From the NCBI GenBank assembly GCA_021813225.1, contig JAKALH010000103.1, forward strand, positions 1-8,545: DNA of 8,545 nucleotides, in the 5' to 3' direction. Positions within the stretch are counted from its first letter, which is position 1. Every line of letters begins with the position of its first letter. Of this stretch, positions 1 through 6,821 are shown piece by piece. Origin of the DNA: Chloroflexota bacterium. Lineage in GTDB: Bacteria; Chloroflexota; Anaerolineae; J036; Brachytrichaceae. Made by a program: the position numbers and the translations under genes. The notes under the pieces are model-generated. The model made no database searches and had not been told where the DNA came from. It saw nothing but the letters and a program-made list of their open reading frames with translations.

Positions 1-63
1 AACCGGTCAACGTGTCGTCGTTCCCTGACGATTCAACGTGTATAGATGGATCAGGTCACGAGT

Positions 64-414
64 TCACACATCCCTGGTGCCGGCGTCGGCGAGTACTGCA
101 AGCAAAGCAGCACGCTGCCGGACATCCGGTGCAATCGTGGACAGGTCTGTGACGCTTATATCAGGTCTTGCTGTTGCACGTGATACATAGCGGAGATAAA
201 TATTCAGAAGGCCGCGGCGGTCTATTTCGGTTTCAATCCGATGTAAAGCTGCCGCATCCAGGCTATAGCGAGGGAACACCATACGGACACCCATGCGCGC
301 GCTCCAATAACCTTCAGAGTCAACCTGCCTGTCGCCGGGCCGACTGTAGAAGTACTGCCATGTCAGGGCGTCCATCTCGCGCTGCGTAAGACGATTGATC
401 TCGCTGTAATCCAT
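64..414 (-). CDS. Hypothetical protein, possible ABA-sandwich-like
   Basis: A complete 116-residue acidic, soluble protein with no signal peptide or membrane segment. The N-terminus (LTQREMDALTWQYF, residues 9-22) and the central PRYSLDAAALHRIETEI (about 49-65), followed by a C-terminal helix rich in Ala and Leu (VRQRAALLAVLADAG), resemble the layout of phage-type ABA-sandwich proteins: a REMDAL-like start, a P-x-YS-x-D-AA centre and a final RAALLAVL helix. That match is from memory and is tentative; no catalytic motif is visible and I assign no function. The start at 414 is the first ATG, but its Shine-Dalgarno is poor (AAGGA about 13 bases upstream). A TAGAAT -10-like box (421-426) lies very close to the start, so a very short leader is possible. 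It is divergent from the beta-galactosidase gene. Confidence 0.6.
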   Translation of the reverse strand: MDYSEINRLTQREMDALTWQYFYSRPGDRQVDSEGYWSARMGVRMVFPRYSLDAAALHRIETEIDRRGLLNIYLRYVSRATARPDISVTDLSTIAPDVRQRAALLAVLADAGTRDV

Positions 415-416
415 GC

Positions 417-429
417 GGATATTCTATCC
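417..429. promoter_or_regulatory. Perfect 13-bp inverted repeat, candidate operator
   Basis: GGATA-TTC-TATCC is a perfect 5-3-5 inverted repeat. It lies between the two divergent genes, directly abuts the -35 box of the plus-strand promoter (430-435) and overlaps the -10-like TAGAAT of the minus-strand gene. The position suits a repressor site controlling both directions. No regulator gene is present in the window, so this is inference from symmetry and position only. Confidence 0.3.
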
Positions 430-460
430 TTGACAAGGCAGGCAGCGATCAGCAGATAAA
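430..460 (+). promoter_or_regulatory. Candidate sigma-70 promoter for the GH42 gene
   Basis: A perfect -35 TTGACA (430-435) is followed, after 19 bases, by GATAAA (455-460), which matches TATAAT at four of six places. The spacer is at the long end of the usual range. Transcription would start near 467, giving a leader of about 35 bases before the ATG at 502. It is the best promoter in the intergenic gap. Confidence 0.45.
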
Positions 461-501
461 TTCAGAGTCAGAATGATTCAATGATTTCCCGGAGTAAATC
501 C

Positions 502-2484
502 ATGTCACCAGTTAAGCCTCCATATCTTGGCGCTGCATACTATCCGGAAGACTGGCCTCTTGAGCAGGTGGATGACGATATCAGGCTGATGCTCGACGCG
601 GGTATGAACGTGATGAGGATGGGCGAATTTGCCTGGCGACGCATGCAACCGGCTGAAGGCGTTTACGACTTCTCCTGGCTGCACCATGTCGTTGACCGCC
701 TTGGCAGGGCAGGGATTGCTGCGATCCTGGGTACGCCGACAGCCACACCGCCGATCTGGCTTACGGAGCGATATCCCGAAGTGCTGGCCATGCATGACAC
801 AGCAGACGGCATCCGTGCGCAGCATGGAGGCAGACGACATGTCTGCCCTAATAACCCTGCTTATCGCGAGCTATGCGCGGGCATTGTGGCGCGTATGGGT
901 GAGGAGTTCGGCCACAATCCCAGCGTCATCGGCTGGCAGATTGATAACGAAGTGTATCCCCACCCGTCCAGACGCGGCTGCCGCTGTCCAGTATGTGTCG
1001 ATTACTTTCATCGCTGGTTGCGTGATCGCTACGGGACGGTTGAGAAGCTGAACCAGACCTGGGGGATGGATATTTTCAGTCTGGCGTTCCAGTCGTTTGA
1101 TCAGATACCCTATCCGCGCGCGGATACGTGGCATCACCCCTCTCTACTGACAGCCTGGATGTCCTTTCAGGCTGATTCATACATCGACTTCATCCATTCA
1201 CAGGCTGAAGTTCTGCATCAATATACCGATGCGCCGATTGGCACCGATATGATGCCGACAAATGGCATCAGTCACTATGACATGACCCGTAAACTCGATG
1301 TGGCGCAGTTCAATCATTACAACTCGGCGGACAATCTGTGGGAAGCCGCATTCTGGATGGATTACCTGCGCCCGTTGAAAGATCGGCCATTCTGGAATAC
1401 CGAAACTTCCACATGCTGGAACGGCTCGACGGCGGCAAACGGGTATCGCGAACCGGGGTTCTGTCGAGCGAATTCGTGGATACCGATTGCACTGGGTGGA
1501 GAAGCGAATCTGTACTGGCTCTGGCGAGCGCACTGGAGCGGGCATGAGGTCATGCATGGGTCGGTAATATCCAGCGCGGGCAGGCCGCTGCATATTATCA
1601 ACGAAGTGAAGGAAGTTGCTGCCGGCTTTAAGGCAGCACGCGAGTTTATCACTGGAACAAAGCCTGTTGCGAACGTCGCATTGCATTTTTCTGAGCTGGC
1701 ATGGTGGATGTATGAGTTTCAACCAATGGTCAATAGCTTCAGCTATGGCAGGCGAATCATTGAAGGGGTATACAAGCCGCTGCACGATGCTCATGTGATG
1801 GTTGATGTCATCGACCCGAATGCAGCACTTGATCGGTATTCGGTTGTGCTGTCGCCTATGCTGCCGGCGCTGGATGAAGCTGGTTTACGTGCTCGTATTT
1901 TGCCCTGGGTCCGTGCTGGCGGTACATGGGTTGTTGGGCCGCTGTCGGATGTGCGCACGGTCGATGCGACGAAGTATGTGTTTGCGCCGTTTGGTAGTCT
2001 TGAGGAATGGACTGACACGTATTGCCGATATGAAATACCGGCTGACCCGCATGACTTCACTTTGCGCTGGAATGATGGCCGCGAGTCAAGCGGGACCGTC
2101 TGGTACAGTGCCTTCGAGCTTCGCAGTACGGATGCGGAAGCGCTGGCGACCTACACGGACGGGCCGCTGGAAGGGTTAGCGGCCGTAAGCCGCACGCGTG
2201 TTGGACGCGGGCAGATCATCCTGCTTGGCACCCTCCCCCGACCTGAAGATATGCGCACACTGCTTCTCGATATAGGTATTGATGCTGTGCCGGGGGTCAC
2301 GAGCAACTTACTCATCGTACCGCGCAAAGGGGTCGGGAGGTCCGGGATGATCGTGGTTGAGCTTGAGAACAGACCGGCTATGGTTACACTCGAGCACCCG
2401 ATGCGGGATTTGATTACTGGAATGCAGTATGAAGGTATTGTCGACCTGGAACCGTATTCCGTTCTGGTGTTGATTGATGAATGA
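502..2484 (+). CDS. Beta-galactosidase, glycoside hydrolase family 42
   Basis: A retaining beta-galactosidase that splits terminal beta-D-galactose from lactose-like or plant-derived oligosaccharides. With no signal peptide it should act in the cytoplasm. At 660 residues it has full family length. Numbering from the ATG at 502, the TIM-barrel starts at LGAAYYPEDW, the acid/base is E150 in WQIDNE, and the nucleophile is E301 in WNTETS. Cys115, Cys160, Cys162 and Cys165 (CRCPVC) match the four-Cys zinc site of the Thermus A4 enzyme. The trimerisation domain (about 390-600, including WVRAGGTWVVGP) and a C-terminal beta domain are intact. I chose 502 because GGAG lies 7 bases upstream; an in-frame ATG at 481 would add 7 residues but has no clear ribosome binding site. 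The gene stands alone and converges on the tRNA. GH42 assignment is firm; the exact substrate is not known. Confidence 0.95.
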   Translation: MSPVKPPYLGAAYYPEDWPLEQVDDDIRLMLDAGMNVMRMGEFAWRRMQPAEGVYDFSWLHHVVDRLGRAGIAAILGTPTATPPIWLTERYPEVLAMHDTADGIRAQHGGRRHVCPNNPAYRELCAGIVARMGEEFGHNPSVIGWQIDNEVYPHPSRRGCRCPVCVDYFHRWLRDRYGTVEKLNQTWGMDIFSLAFQSFDQIPYPRADTWHHPSLLTAWMSFQADSYIDFIHSQAEVLHQYTDAPIGTDMMPTNGISHYDMTRKLDVAQFNHYNSADNLWEAAFWMDYLRPLKDRPFWNTETSTCWNGSTAANGYREPGFCRANSWIPIALGGEANLYWLWRAHWSGHEVMHGSVISSAGRPLHIINEVKEVAAGFKAAREFITGTKPVANVALHFSELAWWMYEFQPMVNSFSYGRRIIEGVYKPLHDAHVMVDVIDPNAALDRYSVVLSPMLPALDEAGLRARILPWVRAGGTWVVGPLSDVRTVDATKYVFAPFGSLEEWTDTYCRYEIPADPHDFTLRWNDGRESSGTVWYSAFELRSTDAEALATYTDGPLEGLAAVSRTRVGRGQIILLGTLPRPEDMRTLLLDIGIDAVPGVTSNLLIVPRKGVGRSGMIVVELENRPAMVTLEHPMRDLITGMQYEGIVDLEPYSVLVLIDE

Positions 2485-2510
2485 AGGTGGCAATCTTGGA
2501 AGATAATCCA

Positions 2511-2591
2511 TGCCCCCGGTGAGATTTGAACTCACACGCCCGAAGGCATAGGCCCTCAACCTACCGCGTATGCCAATTCCGCCACGGGGGC
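2511..2591 (-). tRNA. trnL: tRNA-Leu (anticodon GAG)
   Basis: The minus strand folds into a complete class II tRNA of 81 bases. The acceptor arms GCCCCCG and CGGGGGC pair over 7 bp, the D-stem is GCG/CGC with TTGG in its loop, and the anticodon stem encloses TTGAGGG, giving GAG. The long variable arm is GCC-TTCG-GGC with a UUCG tetraloop, and the T-arm is GTGAG-TTCAAAT-CTCAC. The long variable arm, A discriminator (2511) and anticodon all fit leucine. The 3' CCA is not encoded and must be added by the nucleotidyltransferase. The gene lies 26 bases beyond the stop of the convergent galactosidase gene and 72 bases beyond the transport operon. Confidence 0.97.
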
Positions 2592-2601
2592 AAGCTAACC
2601 G

Positions 2602-2629
2602 ATTATATCGCGGTCTGTCGGAATGACAA
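2602..2629 (-). promoter_or_regulatory. Sigma-70 promoter of tRNA-Leu
   Basis: On the minus strand, TTGTCA (2624-2629, five of six matches) and a perfect TATAAT (2602-2607) are separated by 16 bases. Transcription would start near 2595, only a few bases before the mature tRNA 5' end at 2591. This is a strong promoter in the expected place for a stable RNA gene. Confidence 0.7.
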
Positions 2630-2663
2630 GCGTTATACTGTGCGCCAGGTTGCCACAGCAGGC

Positions 2664-3770
2664 TCACTTCACATACGGTTCGCCATCGGCTGCGGGCGGG
2701 ACGGCACGTCCGACTACGCCGGTCAGCACAATGATCGTGAGCAGATAGGGCAGCATCTGAGGAATCTGTGACGGGATGTCCGGGCGGAAGATGCTGACCG
2801 TCGAGGTGACGCTGGTTCCCAGACCGAAAATCAACGCACCAATCAGTGCGCCGAAGGGATTCCATTTGCCGAAGATCATGGCCGCAAGCCCGATAAATCC
2901 CAGACCGTTTGTCATCATCGGATTGAAGACATCCACTCCCTCGATAGTAAACCAGACACCGGCCAAACCAGCGATCAATCCACCTGCCAGTACGTTGACG
3001 TAGCGGATGCGGTAGACGCCGATACCAAGTGTGTCTGCCGCGCGCGGGTGTTCGCCGACGGCCCTTGTTCGCAAACCCCACGGTGTGTAGAAAAGCACGT
3101 AGTGGATCAGGAGTGCTGAGATCAGCATCATATACGTCAACGGCTTCTGCTGAAAGAATATCGGCCCGATAACGGGTATTTGACTGAGCACAGGAACATT
3201 GAATATGGGAAACGTGCCCGGCCCTGCTGGCAGATTCTCTGCCAGGAACTGCCGATATAGAAATCCTGTCAAGCCCAGCGCGAGGATATTGACCACAGTG
3301 CCGGTGATGATCTGATTGGTTTTGAACTCGATTGAGACAACCGCATGAAGGGCCGCGAGTATGACCGCTGACAACGCGCCAAGGATGACTGCCAGCCAGC
3401 GGCTCAGGTCACCGGCAGCCTGTTCGCCCATGGAACCCTTCAATGCCTGAAACGCGAAGAGATTCACGGCGTATGCCACCATGGCGGCCATCAGCATCTT
3501 TCCTTCAATGCCAATGTCGACTACGCCGGAACGCTCACAAAGAACGCCGCAGAATGCCGCAAATGCAATCGGTGTCGCGACGCGCAACGTCTGCGCCAGT
3601 GTCCCGACGACACATTCGCCCTGACATTGACCGCCGATAATGAGATTCAAGAGCATCCACGCCGCAACCGCCAGGAACAGGCTGAACAGCGCCGTGACCC
3701 ACCAGCGGCCCTTCAGTTGCCTTACACTTGACAGGCGGGTTGTCGCTGCAGTACTGGCTGACTGGCTCAT
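2664..3770 (-). CDS. nupQ: ABC transporter permease, NupQ-type (BPD_transp_2)
   Basis: The second membrane subunit of a BMP-dependent importer, 368 residues, likely for nucleosides, acting in the cytoplasmic membrane. It has a first membrane segment near residues 23-46, then the family motif ERSGVVDIGIEG (79-90). Further along come FKTNQIITGTVVN and GEHPRAADTLGI, the loop expected to contact the ATPase, followed by AGGLIAGLAG and MIFGKWNPFGALIGALIFG near the C-terminus. Several more hydrophobic helices give the usual branched-chain-permease fold. Its ATG overlaps the stop of the upstream permease gene (ATGA, 3767-3770), showing translational coupling, and a strong GGAGG (3777-3781) lies 6 bases before the start. 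It is the last gene of the operon. The family is clear; the symbol reflects family and gene order, and the substrate is inferred. Confidence 0.9.
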   Translation of the reverse strand: MSQSASTAATTRLSSVRQLKGRWWVTALFSLFLAVAAWMLLNLIIGGQCQGECVVGTLAQTLRVATPIAFAAFCGVLCERSGVVDIGIEGKMLMAAMVAYAVNLFAFQALKGSMGEQAAGDLSRWLAVILGALSAVILAALHAVVSIEFKTNQIITGTVVNILALGLTGFLYRQFLAENLPAGPGTFPIFNVPVLSQIPVIGPIFFQQKPLTYMMLISALLIHYVLFYTPWGLRTRAVGEHPRAADTLGIGVYRIRYVNVLAGGLIAGLAGVWFTIEGVDVFNPMMTNGLGFIGLAAMIFGKWNPFGALIGALIFGLGTSVTSTVSIFRPDIPSQIPQMLPYLLTIIVLTGVVGRAVPPAADGEPYVK

Positions 3771-5167
3771 GCTTTACCTCCCCACCCGCCGGTCACTGAC
3801 ACATCAATCAGCTTGCGCTCCGAGCGAATGCGGAACAGCCAGCGGATGATCGGCGGCGCAGACACAAACAGCAGAATCAACGCCTGGATCAGCGAAATGA
3901 TGTACTTCGATACCCCCGAGCTCAGTTCCATCAGATCGGCGCCGTTGCGCATAGCGCCAAAGAGGAATGAGACGCCCAGGATACCGAATGGATTATTGTT
4001 CGCCAGCAGTGATATAGCGATGCTGTCAAAACCGTAACCGCTGGAGAAGAATAGCGGCAGGCAGCGGCAGATGGATACGCCGAGTACCTCTATCGTACCG
4101 GCTATGCCGGCCAGGCCGCCGGATATAGCCATCGCGAGGACGATATTGCGTGTAATATTCATTCCCGCGTATCGCGCAGCGTTTGCATTGGCGCCGACTG
4201 TTCGTAATTCAAACCCGATCGTCGTTTTCCACAGCAGCCACCAGACACCAATGGCTGCGGCAACAGCAAACAGCACGCCGATATGCAGGCGGTCGTACCG
4301 GTCCGTAAAGGGCCACCACAGTCGTGTCAGGAGAGGCAGGAATATGAAGGTCAGAATACCGGTAATCAACGCCGCGGACAATGATGAGTGCCTGCCGAAC
4401 ACGGTTGGCGCACGTCTGGTGTTAGCTCTCCCCACGGTTAAAACCATGGGGGCATTGCGGGCTTTTCGCTCCCGCCTGCGTCGCAAGGCCCGAGCCACCA
4501 CAAACCCAATAAAGGCTGCACAGAGCGCCACAGCCAGGGCATTCAAAGGGTCCTGCAGTCGCGCCGGGATGTCATAAAACAGCCAGACTTCCGCAGCGTG
4601 AGCGACCGGAGCCGTTTGTACAGCGGTCGATACAGGGTCTTTCAGCGGGCCGCTCACCATTAACTCGGTGAAGCGGAACGAGACATAGTTAAGCATGATG
4701 GTCGTAATGACTTCATGCGCCCCGGTGCGTGCTTTTAAATAACCCGGTATGGCTGCCCAGACTGCGCCGCCTGCAGCGCCCGCCAGGAGAGTCAGTGGCA
4801 GGTGGATAATGGCAGGCAAGCCCGGCAGGAGTTGACCCATCCATACCGCGGATATTGCCCCGATGTAAAACTGCCCTTCAACACCGATGTTGAATAACCC
4901 GGCTTTGAATCCCACAGCAACGGCAAGACTCAGAAACACATATGGCACTGCCGCGATGAAAGATTCGGACAGGCCACGCTCCTTGAAAAGTGCGCCTCGC
5001 ACAAGGCCGACGTAGGCGTCAAAGACGGTAAGCAGATTGCCGCTGGTCACCCAGATGACCAGGGCGCCGACAAGCAGCGCCGTGACCAGAGCGAGAAAGG
5101 GCAACAACAGCGGTGAAAGAAACGACCAGTTCAACCTGACGCGGTTTGTGCCACTTGCTGTCTTCAT
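3767..5167 (-). CDS. nupP: ABC transporter permease, NupP-type, with internal extension
   Basis: First membrane subunit of the importer, 466 residues, against about 350 for the Bacillus NupP. Motifs in order: membrane segment 19-40, FKAGLFNIGVEGQF (87-100), GAHEVITTIMLNYV (149-162), TTIGFELRTVGANANAARYAG (315-335, the ATPase-contact loop), GYGFDSIAISLLA (377-389) and MRNGADLMELSSGVSKYI (406-423). The extra length lies mainly at residues 199-290: two additional hydrophobic segments (about 207-228 and 262-282) around a strongly basic loop (226-261). Two DNA palindromes fall inside that loop. Because two helices are added, the topology of the rest is preserved, and the frame is intact. The gene starts 15 bases after the ATPase stop, with AGGA (5175-5178) 7 bases before the ATG. 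Probably functional, but the extension is unusual to my knowledge. Confidence 0.9.
   Translation of the reverse strand: MKTASGTNRVRLNWSFLSPLLLPFLALVTALLVGALVIWVTSGNLLTVFDAYVGLVRGALFKERGLSESFIAAVPYVFLSLAVAVGFKAGLFNIGVEGQFYIGAISAVWMGQLLPGLPAIIHLPLTLLAGAAGGAVWAAIPGYLKARTGAHEVITTIMLNYVSFRFTELMVSGPLKDPVSTAVQTAPVAHAAEVWLFYDIPARLQDPLNALAVALCAAFIGFVVARALRRRRERKARNAPMVLTVGRANTRRAPTVFGRHSSLSAALITGILTFIFLPLLTRLWWPFTDRYDRLHIGVLFAVAAAIGVWWLLWKTTIGFELRTVGANANAARYAGMNITRNIVLAMAISGGLAGIAGTIEVLGVSICRCLPLFFSSGYGFDSIAISLLANNNPFGILGVSFLFGAMRNGADLMELSSGVSKYIISLIQALILLFVSAPPIIRWLFRIRSERKLIDVSVTGGWGGKA
4388..4413 (-). repeat. Imperfect palindrome inside the permease gene
   Basis: The arms GTGC(CT)GCC(G)AAC and GTTGGCGCAC pair over 10 bp around an ACG loop, with a 2-base and a 1-base bulge. 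It encodes about residues 252-260 of the long permease. It lies 16 bases from a second palindrome, so the mRNA could form two tandem hairpins here. It may be chance structure in GC-rich coding sequence. Confidence 0.4.
4430..4452 (-). repeat. REP- or IS200/IS605-end-like palindrome in coding sequence
   Basis: On the minus strand the sequence reads CCCCATGG-TTTTAA-CCGTGGGG (4430-4451), a stem of 8 bp with one G-U pair and a 6-base loop, extendable by a further wobble. It encodes part of PMVLTVGR (residues about 239-246) in the basic loop of the permease. Short GC-rich stems with T/A-rich loops are typical of IS200/IS605 ends and of REP elements mobilised by related TnpA proteins. No transposase or second copy is in this window, so the mobile origin is inference. 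Confidence 0.4.
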
Positions 5168-5182
5168 GGCGATGTCCTGTGT

Positions 5183-6721
5183 CTACTTCTGAGCCTTGAC
5201 CCCAGCCATCAAGAGACCGAGCTGCTCGCGCGTGGCAGTACGGGCATCCACGATATCAAGAATGCTCCCCTTATACATGACGGCGATACGATCCGAGAGG
5301 CTCATAATCTCGTCCAGCTCGGCGCTGATCAGTAACACGGCGGCGCCTCTCTCACGTGCCTGAACGATGCGTTTGTGTATGAACTCGATGCTGCCGACAT
5401 CCAGCCCGCGTGTCGGCTGGTTGGCGATGACCAGTTTCACGGCGCGCGTCAACTCGCGTGCCACGATGACTTTCTGCTGATTGCCGCCCGATAGTGAACC
5501 TACTGGCGTTTCCGCAGAGGGTGTGCGAATGTCAAAGGTGTTGATCAGCTCTTCCGCGTTGCGCTCAAGCACCGGGTACTTAACCTCGATTCCCTGCGCA
5601 AAAGGAGACCGGTAATAGGTACACAGCGCCAGGTTATCCCGCACCGGGAACGATAATACCAGGCCGTGTTTTTGCCTGTCTTCCGGTATGTGCGCCACGC
5701 CGACCTCGATGATCTCCCTTGGCATGACGTGGGTGGTGTCTGTGTCGAGAATCGCTACCTTTCCTGAATGCACGTGCCGTAAACCGGTCAGCGCTTCGGT
5801 CAATTCACTCTGTCCATTACCCTGAACACCCGCGATCCCCAGTATCTCCCCTGACCTGACGTCGAAAGAGACATCGTTGACGGCCATGTGCTGCCTGTCG
5901 TCGCGGACATGCAGGCTGGTGACCGTTAATATGGGTTGACCCGGATGGGCAGCCGTTTTATCGACCTGCAGGATGACCTCGCGGCCAACCATCAGCGCCG
6001 CGAGAGACTCGGACGTGGCCTCCGCGGGACTGACAGTGCCGACCATCTTTCCGGCGCGCATAACGCTGATCGTGTCGGCCACGGCAAACACTTCACGCAG
6101 TTTATGCGTGATAAATACAATAGACTTACCCTGCTTTGCCAAGCCTCTCATGATGATGAACAGGTCATCGGCTTCCTGTGGCGTCAATACTGCTGTCGGC
6201 TCATCCAGGATCAGCAGATCGGCTGAGCGGTACAGCGCTTTCACGATCTCGACACGCTGCTGCGCGCCGACCGGTAAATCGCGCACATAGGCTTCCGGAT
6301 CAACATCAAGCTTGTATTGGTGACTGAGATCGCGAATCCGCTGGGCAGCTTTACGGCGTTGCAGAATTGACAACTGGCTGGCTGGCCTGCCGTTTATTGA
6401 TGTGGATTCCTGCCCCAGGATGATGTTCTCGGTTACGGTGAGTGGTGGTACCAGCATGAAGTGCTGGTGCACCATGCCGATGCCATGTTTGATGGCATCA
6501 TGAGGGCTGGCGAACTGGAGTTCAACGCCGTCGACGAAGATTTGTCCCTCGTCCGGCTGGTATAGCCCGTAGAGGATATTCATCAACGTGGATTTACCAG
6601 CGCCATTTTCGCCCAGCAGTGCGTGAATTTCGCCTTGCACCAGGCCGAAATTGACATGGTCGTTGGCCAGAACGCCCGGAAATCGTTTGGTAATTCCTTT
6701 CGCTTGTAAGGCCAACTCCAT
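5183..6721 (-). CDS. nupO: ABC transporter ATP-binding protein, NupO-type, two NBDs
   Basis: The cytoplasmic motor of the importer, 512 residues with two fused nucleotide-binding domains, as in RbsA, MglA and YufO/NupO. NBD1 is complete: Walker A GENGAGKST (37-45), Q-loop Gln86, signature LPVGAQQRVE (149-158), Walker B LLILDEP with D173/E174, and H-loop His206. NBD2 is degenerate as usual in this family: GVQGNGQSE (298-306) lacks the Walker A lysine, the signature LSGGNQQ (410-416) is good, the Walker B glutamate is replaced by Gln435 in ANQPTRGLD, and the H-loop His is missing (SAEL, 466-469). One competent and one degenerate ATP site are therefore expected. I chose the ATG at 6721 because AGGAGG lies 5 bases upstream; an in-frame ATG at 6754 would add an unrelated 11-residue leader lacking family similarity. 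Confidence 0.93.
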   Translation of the reverse strand: MELALQAKGITKRFPGVLANDHVNFGLVQGEIHALLGENGAGKSTLMNILYGLYQPDEGQIFVDGVELQFASPHDAIKHGIGMVHQHFMLVPPLTVTENIILGQESTSINGRPASQLSILQRRKAAQRIRDLSHQYKLDVDPEAYVRDLPVGAQQRVEIVKALYRSADLLILDEPTAVLTPQEADDLFIIMRGLAKQGKSIVFITHKLREVFAVADTISVMRAGKMVGTVSPAEATSESLAALMVGREVILQVDKTAAHPGQPILTVTSLHVRDDRQHMAVNDVSFDVRSGEILGIAGVQGNGQSELTEALTGLRHVHSGKVAILDTDTTHVMPREIIEVGVAHIPEDRQKHGLVLSFPVRDNLALCTYYRSPFAQGIEVKYPVLERNAEELINTFDIRTPSAETPVGSLSGGNQQKVIVARELTRAVKLVIANQPTRGLDVGSIEFIHKRIVQARERGAAVLLISAELDEIMSLSDRIAVMYKGSILDIVDARTATREQLGLLMAGVKAQK

Positions 6722-6731
6722 AGTCGCCTCC

Positions 6732-6753
6732 TGATAGTAGCTAGATTCTATCA
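6732..6753 (-). promoter_or_regulatory. Hairpin next to the ATPase ribosome binding site
   Basis: TGATAG (6732-6737) and CTATCA (6748-6753) form a perfect 6-bp stem around a 10-base loop. In the mRNA the 3' arm ends where the AGGAGG of the ATPase gene begins. It could protect the 5' end of a processed message or tune initiation. A TAGAAT -10-like box overlaps the far arm (6746-6751 region), but no convincing -35 accompanies it. Confidence 0.3.
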
Positions 6754-6765
6754 ACGTAATGCGCT

Positions 6766-6805
6766 GAGGAAAAATAAAACCCGTTCCTGTACTGGAACGG
6801 GTTTT
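6766..6805 (-). terminator. Rho-independent terminator within the operon
   Basis: The minus strand has AAAACCCGTTCC and GGAACGGGTTTT (arms 6794-6805 and 6776-6787) pairing perfectly over 12 bp around a 6-base loop, followed by TTTTATTTTTCC. It sits 16 bases after the stop of the binding-protein gene and about 45 bases before the ATPase start. This is a textbook intrinsic terminator in an operon, so partial read-through would give excess binding protein over membrane components. Confidence 0.85.
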
Positions 6806-6821
6806 ACTCTCAATAACGAGC

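Noticed and set aside
7..41. Direct repeat TCAACGTGT at 7-15 and 33-41
   Set aside because: A 9-base repeat is expected by chance in a window of this size, there are only two copies, and no gene start is nearby.
313..470. Direct repeat TTCAGAGTCA at 313-322 and 461-470
   Set aside because: Ten-base repeats are expected many times by chance in 8.5 kb, and one copy is in coding sequence.
1198..1794. A 198-codon minus-strand frame within the GH42 gene
   Set aside because: It lies opposite conserved catalytic-domain coding sequence, has no ribosome binding site and no family-like features.
2485..2591. tRNA-associated integration site
   Set aside because: No integrase, no duplicated tRNA 3' fragment and no change in gene content indicate an element at this tRNA.
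2638..2658. Possible terminator after the last permease gene
   Set aside because: CTGTG and CACAG form only a 5-bp stem with an 11-base loop and no T-run follows on the minus strand.
2308..3081. A 257-codon minus-strand frame spanning the tRNA and two gene ends
   Set aside because: It runs through a tRNA and across the galactosidase and permease coding regions in the wrong frame; the product is low-complexity and Arg-rich.
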